NCBI GenBank assembly: GCA_050011195.1
Contig: JBEKJO010000172.1
Location: 1 to 12,322, forward strand
From: PALSA-1440 sp050011195
GTDB taxonomy: Bacteria; Verrucomicrobiota; Verrucomicrobiia; Limisphaerales; UBA8199
Direction: 5' to 3'
DNA: 12,322 nt
Shown: positions 8,051 to 12,322 of the stretch, one piece after another
Position numbering within the stretch: position 1 is the first letter of the stretch
Layout: each line of letters opens with the position of its first letter
Notes under the pieces: generated by a model
What the model saw: the letters and a program-made list of their open reading frames with translations, nothing else
What the model was told of the DNA's origin: nothing
Databases searched by the model: none
Position numbers and translations under genes: made by a program

Positions 8051-8053
8051 TCA
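8051..8053 (-). other. In-frame TGA interrupting the RND permease
   Basis: Codons on both sides of this TGA are in one frame and both encode recognisable permease sequence (TEAKG before, FGRFHARFEAGFERL after). A Trp (TGG) or Arg (CGA) codon would be one base change away. It may be a nonsense mutation, a sequencing or assembly error or, less likely, a readthrough site. Confidence 0.85.
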
Positions 8054-9544
8054 GCCTTTCGCCTCCGTGCCGGTTTCATGCACGTGATGGCGAAGAAAAT
8101 ACATGACCAACGTCGGCACCACGGTGCGCGAAAGCAGGTAAGAGGCCAGCATGGCGAAAACTACCGCCTCGGCCAAGGGCACAAAAAGATACCGGGCCGT
8201 GCCGGTCAGAAAGAACATGGGCACGAATACGATGCAAATGGCCAGCGTTGAGACGAAGGCGGGCACGGCAATTTGCGCGGCGCCATCCAGGATCGCCGTG
8301 CGCAGTTCCTTTCCTTGCCGGAGATTCCGTTCGATATTCTCGATTTCCACCGTCGCGTCATCCACCAGGATGCCAACCGCCAAAGCCAGACCTCCCAAGG
8401 TCATAATGTTCATGGTCTCTCCCAGGGCGCTGAGCGTAATGATGGAACAGAGGATGGCCAGCGGGATTGAAATGACGATGACAAAGGTGGTGCGCCAGTT
8501 GCCGAGGAAAATCAGGATCATGATGGCCGTCAGGCAGGCGGCTACGACCGCCTCCTTGATCACCGATTGAACGGCGGCCCGCACAAACAGGGATTGATCC
8601 AGCAGAGTGCGGATTTCCAGCTCCGGCGGCAGGGTCTTTGCCACCTGTGGCACGGCTTTCTTGAGACGCGCCACAATATCCAGCGTGGACGCGGCGCCCG
8701 ATTTGATGATCGTCAACAGTGAGGCGCGGATGCCGTCACTGCGCACAATATTTTGTTGGACCGCGAACCCGTCGCGCACATGCGCCACATCCCGGATATA
8801 GATCATGTGGCCATTGATTTGCTTGAGCGGGATGTCGTTCAGTTCTTGTATGGTGGCCGGACTTCCGTTCAACTCCACGGCGTACTCGGTGCTTCCGATC
8901 TTCTCCGTCCCGGCAGGCAGGATCAGGTTTTCCGCGCCGATGGCGTTGACCACATCGTAGGGGGAAAGGCCCTTCCCGTTTAAGGCTGAGATGTCGATAT
9001 CCACCATGATCTGGCGGGGTTTGCCGCCGTAGGGATTGGGCATGGAGGCCCCCTGCACCGTGGCCAGGCCGACGCGAAGAAAATTCATCCCCAGGTCGCT
9101 GACCTGCGATTCCGACAGCGTCTTGCTGCTCAAGCTCAGTTGCAAAATGGGAACGCTGGACGCGTTGTAAGTGATGATGAGCGGCGGCGTGATGCCGGGC
9201 GGCAGGGTGCGCACGGCCGCCTGGCAAATCGCGGTGATTTGCGCGATGGCCATGTCAGTTTTTACGTTTGGGTGAAAAAACACCTTGATCACGCCCATCC
9301 CGTTGAGCGACTGGGATTCGATGTGCTCGATGTCGTTGACGGTGGTAGTCAGCCCGCGCTCGCTGACTGTCACAATGCGCAACGCCATTTCCGAGGCCGA
9401 CATGCCGGTGTAGCCCCACACGATGCTCACCACCGGAATGTTGATGTCGGGAAAGATGTCCGTGGGCGTGCGCAAAATGACCACCGGGCTGACCAGCAAA
9501 ATCATCAGCGCGACAACCACAAAAGTATAGGGCCGGTTCGCCAA
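8051..9544 (-). CDS. RND efflux permease, N-terminal half (ends at an in-frame TGA)
   Basis: This 497-residue part of an AcrB-like RND permease comprises TM1 (about 7-24), the first periplasmic porter region (SIVWGYTGMSASEMALRI near 40-57), then TM2-TM6. TM4 carries the proton-relay pair Asp395-Asp396 in GILVDDATVEIENI, equivalent to AcrB D407/D408. The frame opens at a TTG (9542-9544) only three codons after a stop, and the usual opening M-W-I-V-x-L-A-L before N/R-R-P-Y-T-F is missing. The 5' end therefore looks replaced or lost. With the downstream half the whole frame is 1054 codons, the normal size for the family. The TGA falls in the cytoplasmic linker between the two pseudo-repeats. Confidence 0.9.
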   Translation of the reverse strand: MANRPYTFVVVALMILLVSPVVILRTPTDIFPDINIPVVSIVWGYTGMSASEMALRIVTVSERGLTTTVNDIEHIESQSLNGMGVIKVFFHPNVKTDMAIAQITAICQAAVRTLPPGITPPLIITYNASSVPILQLSLSSKTLSESQVSDLGMNFLRVGLATVQGASMPNPYGGKPRQIMVDIDISALNGKGLSPYDVVNAIGAENLILPAGTEKIGSTEYAVELNGSPATIQELNDIPLKQINGHMIYIRDVAHVRDGFAVQQNIVRSDGIRASLLTIIKSGAASTLDIVARLKKAVPQVAKTLPPELEIRTLLDQSLFVRAAVQSVIKEAVVAACLTAIMILIFLGNWRTTFVIVISIPLAILCSIITLSALGETMNIMTLGGLALAVGILVDDATVEIENIERNLRQGKELRTAILDGAAQIAVPAFVSTLAICIVFVPMFFLTGTARYLFVPLAEAVVFAMLASYLLSRTVVPTLVMYFLRHHVHETGTEAKG

Positions 9545-9789
9545 GTCAGAGGACTAGCAGGGACGAACGCCAAGACAAGTAAGCACCCCATTCCTTTTGT
9601 GAAAACATACACCTGCCGGCCCTTGGGTGGCGAAAACCGCGTCAGCGCGTAAAACTTTTGATTTAAAGGAAGGTGAAATGATCGGGCGGAACCTTTTGTG
9701 GACGTCCCACTGGCGCTCTTCTTCGGCGCAGGCACCCCCTGCAATCGCCAGGGACACGAAGCTCTCGTCAAAGCCTTTCCCGTGTTCAT

Positions 9790-9806
9790 AGTGTAAAAAA
9801 TACACT
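9790..9806. repeat. Short palindrome beside the tRNA-like fragment
   Basis: AGTGTA and TACACT form a perfect six-base stem around five A residues on the plus strand (five T on the minus). It begins one base beyond the CCA of the tRNA-like sequence. It could be a terminator-like or recombination-site structure, but no T-run follows it. Confidence 0.4.
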
Positions 9807-9807
9807 G

Positions 9808-9835
9808 TGGCTCCACAGGCAGGGCTCGAACCCGC
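9808..9835 (-). other. tRNA 3'-half-like remnant (T-arm, acceptor strand, CCA)
   Basis: On the minus strand, 9835-9819 reads as a complete T-arm: stem GCGGG/CCTGC with one G-U pair and the loop TTCGAGC, which fits TTCRANY. A seven-base acceptor strand (CTGTGGA), a discriminator G and CCA (9810-9808) follow. No matching 5' acceptor strand, D-arm or anticodon arm was found upstream, so it is not a complete tRNA gene. Such 3' fragments are left by elements that integrate at tRNA genes. Confidence 0.5.
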
Positions 9836-9886
9836 CACAAATCCAATGAAATCAGGGGTGAAACGGGCCTACGCTCACAAATAGCC

Positions 9887-10190
9887 TCACAAAAACCGGG
9901 CACGCCTGGTCACGATCTGTCTCTGTCGCAAGTAGTGGCGGCTTCTCCCGATGCTGCCGATGGCAAGCAAGATGAGCGGCAAAGCAATGGGCACGAGTCC
10001 GCCAATCGGGGCGGCGGGAAACAGCCAGGAACGAAGGATCGGATTGCGAGTGGAAGCGAAATTAGAGCCAGTCGAACCCGGACGTGACGAGGATGAATGT
10101 GAGGATGATAGCAACGATGTGCAAAATGATCATCCGGCCCCAGAAGCAGTCGAGGAGATTGCGGGGCAGGGTCGAAAGAAACTGTTTCAT
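9887..10190 (-). pseudogene. PAP2-family phosphatase, frameshifted N-terminal fragment
   Basis: From an ATG at 10190 the first frame gives 42 residues (MKQFLSTLPRNLL, then a hydrophobic segment ending SGFDWL) before a TAA at 10062-10064. A second frame then continues with ASTRNPILRSWLFPAAPIGG and a second membrane segment. Together they resemble the N-terminal membrane part of PAP2-like phosphatases, in which D-W-x-Y/F-x-x-x-T-R-N-P is continuous. Removing one A from the CTCTAATTTC stretch would restore the reading. The catalytic motifs (KxxxxxxRP, PSGH, SRxxxxxHxxxD) are missing because similarity stops at about 9925. It is thus both frameshifted and truncated, and non-functional. Confidence 0.6.
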
Positions 10191-10451
10191 GCGTAGATTG
10201 CAGTATCACGCCGAGGAGGTTCGGTGCGCAATGGTAACGCGTGTGACTGCCGCGTCTCAGGTTGGCAAGGTGGCGCGGGCGCGTTCACCGTTCGCCGGCA
10301 CACACACATTTGCGCTGCGCCTCGCCTCACCGAACCGTCCGTTCACGTGTGCGTGATCCGCTCGTCGCGTCGCTATCGTTGACGTCGCAGATGCACGCCG
10401 TGGGCGCGGCGCTGGGCCAGCAGAGGCGCTAGAGTTTCTCGCTTCCGCAGT
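10191..10451. other. Intergenic stretch with no gene seen
   Basis: GC-rich and without a convincing frame. It contains a nine-base inverted repeat (GGTTCGGTG at 10218-10226, CACCGAACC at 10328-10336), which is expected by chance at this sequence length. No promoter or terminator could be supported. Confidence 0.4.
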
Positions 10452-11147
10452 TCACTCGCCGCCTGCCATGTGGACATACATGGTTTGCAGGGCAATTTTT
10501 CCCGGTCCAGTGAACCGATTCCAGCAAACCTGGCCCGCGCTGGCGAAAATTCCCGTGGAAAGTTTTTGAAACATCGTTTGCATTTGCACGGAACGGTCCT
10601 TGTACACCCACCCGCCCGGTTCGATGTCGATAGCTTCGCCGGGACCGAGGATGACCTCAAACACGTTGCCGTAACCATGCAGCCAAAGAATGCCTTCCCG
10701 CGCCGGGCACGAAAAGGTGTCGATGAAGAAGCCCGTCCCGCCCAGCAGGATATTGGCAGCGCCTTTGACCCGTGTGAAGGCGTAGTCCACGTTGTCCGTT
10801 GCGGCGAGCCATTGATGTTCCCGCACGTCTACCCCCATGCCGGGTTTGAGGTGCAGGGCGAATACATGTCCCGTCCCGTCGCGGCTGAAGGCGATTCGGC
10901 CCGGACCTTTGGCACCGGTGAGCAGAAACGGCATCCCCGCCAGCATCCGCTTGAGTGCGCCTTTCATCGGGTGCAGTTCAATCTGCACCGCTGGGTCTTT
11001 CCAAAGCAGAATGTGGTGCTCGAAATAGACACCGGTAGTGCTCAACTCCAGATGGAGCGCAGGCACCAATTCGCCTTCGATATGGTAGGTGACGCCGCCG
11101 AAGCTTTCGTTTTGGGCGGCGGTAGGTAATTGGACTGGGACAGGCAT
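10452..11147 (-). CDS. AIM24 family protein (TIGR00266-like)
   Basis: The 231-residue protein has the repeated beta-sandwich pattern of the AIM24/TIGR00266 family. Landmarks are GGVTYHIEGELVPAL near the N-terminus, GVYFEHHILLWKDPAV, MKGALKRMLAGMPFLLTGAK, GPGRIAFSRDGTGHV, VDVREHQWLAATDNVDY, LLGGTGFFIDTF, EGILWLHGYGNVFEV and the closing FTGPGKIALQTMYVHM. The bacterial role is not firmly established; the name comes from a yeast mitochondrial inner-membrane protein. The ATG at 11147 is chosen because the family starts with M-P-x-P-x-x-L-P-T just before the first strands. The frame upstream to 11234 has no family character and runs into the candidate structured RNA. The gene looks complete and intact. 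Confidence 0.9.
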   Translation of the reverse strand: MPVPVQLPTAAQNESFGGVTYHIEGELVPALHLELSTTGVYFEHHILLWKDPAVQIELHPMKGALKRMLAGMPFLLTGAKGPGRIAFSRDGTGHVFALHLKPGMGVDVREHQWLAATDNVDYAFTRVKGAANILLGGTGFFIDTFSCPAREGILWLHGYGNVFEVILGPGEAIDIEPGGWVYKDRSVQMQTMFQKLSTGIFASAGQVCWNRFTGPGKIALQTMYVHMAGGE

Positions 11148-11245
11148 AGTTTTGAATCGGATAATGGTGAAGTTTTTATGATTTGAACCCCCGCACTCCA
11201 GTTCCGTCAAGATTATCCTTTCCGTCGCAAACACCCACCGCCCAT

Positions 11246-11365
11246 CGGTTCCTCATAACCGGTTCGCCGCGAGGGCTGCCTCTCCCGGCTCCCACGCCGC
11301 CCCAGCTGCGGGTCTGCGTGCGGCAGTTGTAGTGCTGGGCCACGACACCATCCCGGCGCTGAGCC
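11246..11365 (-). ncRNA. Candidate structured RNA (possibly HEARO/omega-RNA-like)
   Basis: Read on the minus strand, nested complementary segments are visible. GGCTC (11365-11361) pairs with GAGCC (11291-11287), GCGCCG (11359-11354) with CGGCGT (11299-11294, one G-U), CCCAGC (11339-11334) with GCTGGG (11306-11301), an inner CTGC/GCAG pair sits within that arm, and a separate hairpin CGGTT-ATGAGG-AACCG spans 11261-11246. The consecutive nesting is more than I would expect by chance. The sequence around GTCGTGGCCCAGCAC reminds me of HEARO RNAs that accompany IscB nucleases. That resemblance is from memory and not computed, and no iscB gene is nearby. A fragment of another structured element, such as a group II intron, is possible. 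Confidence 0.35.
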
Positions 11366-11423
11366 AACAACATCGACCGGATGCAGATGCTGGCAGGTGG
11401 TCATCGCTAGACCTCCAATAAAC

Positions 11424-11933
11424 CTAAAATGCCCTGAAGGTTTCGGGCACTTTTCCCGCCTCATCCTGCCCCAGCGTATCGACGAAACCAATCCAGCGCG
11501 GCGGCAAGGCAAAAATGAACTTTGCGTTCTCTCCGAGTTTGCTCGGAGAGGTGGGAGCCGCGCTCACACCGAATTTCTGCTGCTCCACAAGTGCCCATTC
11601 GTCGTGCGTAAACACCAGCACCGGAATGTCCTGCCACGGTGCGCCTGCTGTCCACTGCGGGTGCCGTAGGATAATCTCCGGCCCCGTGTACGTCCCTGTC
11701 GTCTCACCCTGCTCGTCGTGTGTCTGCCCATGCCATGTGAACGCAATCACCGAGTATCCGCTCCAGTCGGACGGAAAAGTCATTCCGAATCCATATTGTT
11801 CGTTTCGGTACTCGACAGCACTGGCGGTCCCGCCACGCGGTGCTGCGGGGTGTTTCCGAGAGGCCACCGTAAGCGCAACGAAGGCCGCGAGCAGAACCAC
11901 GCCAGTAATGGGGATGATTCGTGCTATTCTCAT
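11424..11933 (-). CDS. Anchored conserved hypothetical protein
   Basis: The 169-residue protein has an N-terminal membrane anchor or signal (residues 3-24) and then a soluble domain with YRNEQYGFGMTFPSDWSGYSV, WHGQ, GPEIILRHPQW, WQDIPVLVFTHDEWALVE and GENAKFIFALPPRW. I associate this sequence pattern with an uncharacterised family found scattered in Gram-positive and environmental bacteria, but I know no function for it. It is probably exported or membrane-attached. The frame extends upstream to 12119. ATG at 11933 is preferred because it places the hydrophobic segment at the very start; ATG at 11966 adds 11 polar residues. A weak hairpin (TGCCC/GGGCA, 11430-11449) overlaps the gene's end, followed on the minus strand by TTTT. 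Confidence 0.75.
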   Translation of the reverse strand: MRIARIIPITGVVLLAAFVALTVASRKHPAAPRGGTASAVEYRNEQYGFGMTFPSDWSGYSVIAFTWHGQTHDEQGETTGTYTGPEIILRHPQWTAGAPWQDIPVLVFTHDEWALVEQQKFGVSAAPTSPSKLGENAKFIFALPPRWIGFVDTLGQDEAGKVPETFRAF

Positions 11934-12191
11934 GCCGGGGCCATTCTCTGGCGAACTTTTGCTCATCTCAAGCGCAAGGATGAACAGGGCGGTCACACAA
12001 AGCCGCCGCCAAGGCGGGCATGAAGTGAAGGCGATGACGCCGAAAGCCGACCGCCGTGGCCAGCGCGCGCTCCGGGGTTTCAACTGCTCAGTTAAACCGG
12101 AGGGTATCTGCCATGCCATCGTCCAGCTTGCGTCAACTTGAACGTTTGCGCCTCAGGGCGCGGCAGGGTACACTGTTTTAGCTTACTCGCT

Positions 12192-12322
12192 ATGAATGCG
12201 ACTCACGAGCCGAGGCCCTGGAGACGTCTCTTGACCGAGACGTGTTGTTGCGTTGCATGGTTAGCCTGTTTCGGATGTGCGTCTTACTTTCGCAATGACC
12301 CAATGTCCTATGAGGAATTGAA
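12192..12322 (+). CDS. Partial gene running off the right edge, putative signal peptide
   Basis: From an ATG at 12192, 43 codons are open to the end of the window. The product starts with a polar, basic stretch (MNATHEPRPWRRLL), then a hydrophobic segment with several cysteines (ETCCCVAWLACFGCASYF), then RNDPMSYEEL. This looks like a signal peptide or lipoprotein-type leader; WLACFGC could be a lipobox-like site. No family can be assigned from so short a piece. It is divergent from the minus-strand hypothetical gene, with about 258 bases between them. Confidence 0.4.
   Translation, partial: MNATHEPRPWRRLLTETCCCVAWLACFGCASYFRNDPMSYEEL

Larger units (their letters stand above)
9545..9886. other. 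Non-coding or decayed stretch between pump and PAP2 remnant
   Basis: Two overlapping minus-strand frames (9505-9903 and 9554-9838) are open here, but neither shows a recognisable family. One begins with residues (AGSSPACGA) that are merely the translation of a tRNA T-arm-like sequence. The stretch holds that tRNA-like 3' fragment and a short palindrome. I see no canonical promoter or start for the RND operon. Confidence 0.5.

Noticed and set aside
6851..8251. 466-residue plus-strand frame
   Set aside because: Antisense to the RND permease, whose minus-strand frame has clear family motifs. Long antisense frames are common in GC-rich genes.
9554..9838. 94-residue minus-strand frame beginning MAGSSPACGA
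   Set aside because: The opening residues are a translation of the tRNA T-arm-like sequence, and the remainder has no recognised family.
10218..10336. Nine-base inverted repeat GGTTCGGTG/CACCGAACC
   Set aside because: Several such pairs are expected by chance at this spacing in 12 kb, and no further structure supports it.
11181..11200. Second T-loop-like sequence (GGGTTCAAATC on the minus strand)
   Set aside because: The flanking bases do not form a T-stem or acceptor, so it is a chance match.

Overview
The window looks like a chromosomal segment from a moderately GC-rich Gram-negative bacterium, most likely of the Verrucomicrobia/Acidobacteria type. That guess rests on remembered family resemblance (an RND pump of the HAE1-like type, a verrucomicrobial-style GspG-like anchored protein, an AIM24 protein, start codons with few good Shine-Dalgarno sites) and not on any computed match. 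The left part is ordinary, sparsely spaced housekeeping or hypothetical genes. The right part is a patchwork of broken genes, remnants and non-coding structure.

Left region, minus strand (149-1614): an exported SagB/nitroreductase-like protein, an L,D-transpeptidase (YkuD) with an N-terminal membrane anchor, and a doubtful 64-residue membrane protein. After about 740 bases with no convincing gene comes a plus-strand run (2353-4575): a multi-pass membrane protein, a DUF4203/TMEM198-like membrane protein, a DUF123-type GIY-YIG protein that touches the previous gene, and an anchored protein with a pseudopilin-like YPP segment whose C-terminus appears cut off by a mobile element.

Middle region (about 4550-9544): a 3'-truncated IS1595-family transposase (plus strand) collides head-on with the 3' end of a minus-strand RND efflux operon. 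The operon has a full-length RND permease frame interrupted by one in-frame TGA at 8051-8053, followed four bases downstream by its membrane fusion protein. No outer-membrane factor gene is present, and the permease has lost its usual first residues. The pump is therefore probably damaged, or the TGA is a sequencing error.

Right region (9545-12322): a tRNA 3'-half-like remnant next to a short palindrome, a frameshifted and truncated PAP2-phosphatase N-terminus, an intact AIM24 family gene, a GC-rich stretch at about 11246-11365 that folds on paper into a nested multi-stem RNA (possibly HEARO/omega-RNA-like, without an adjacent iscB), a conserved hypothetical anchored protein, and the start of a gene that runs off the right edge. 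The most notable points are the in-frame stop in the RND permease, the candidate structured RNA, and the cluster of junction scars around 4550-5130 and 9540-10190.
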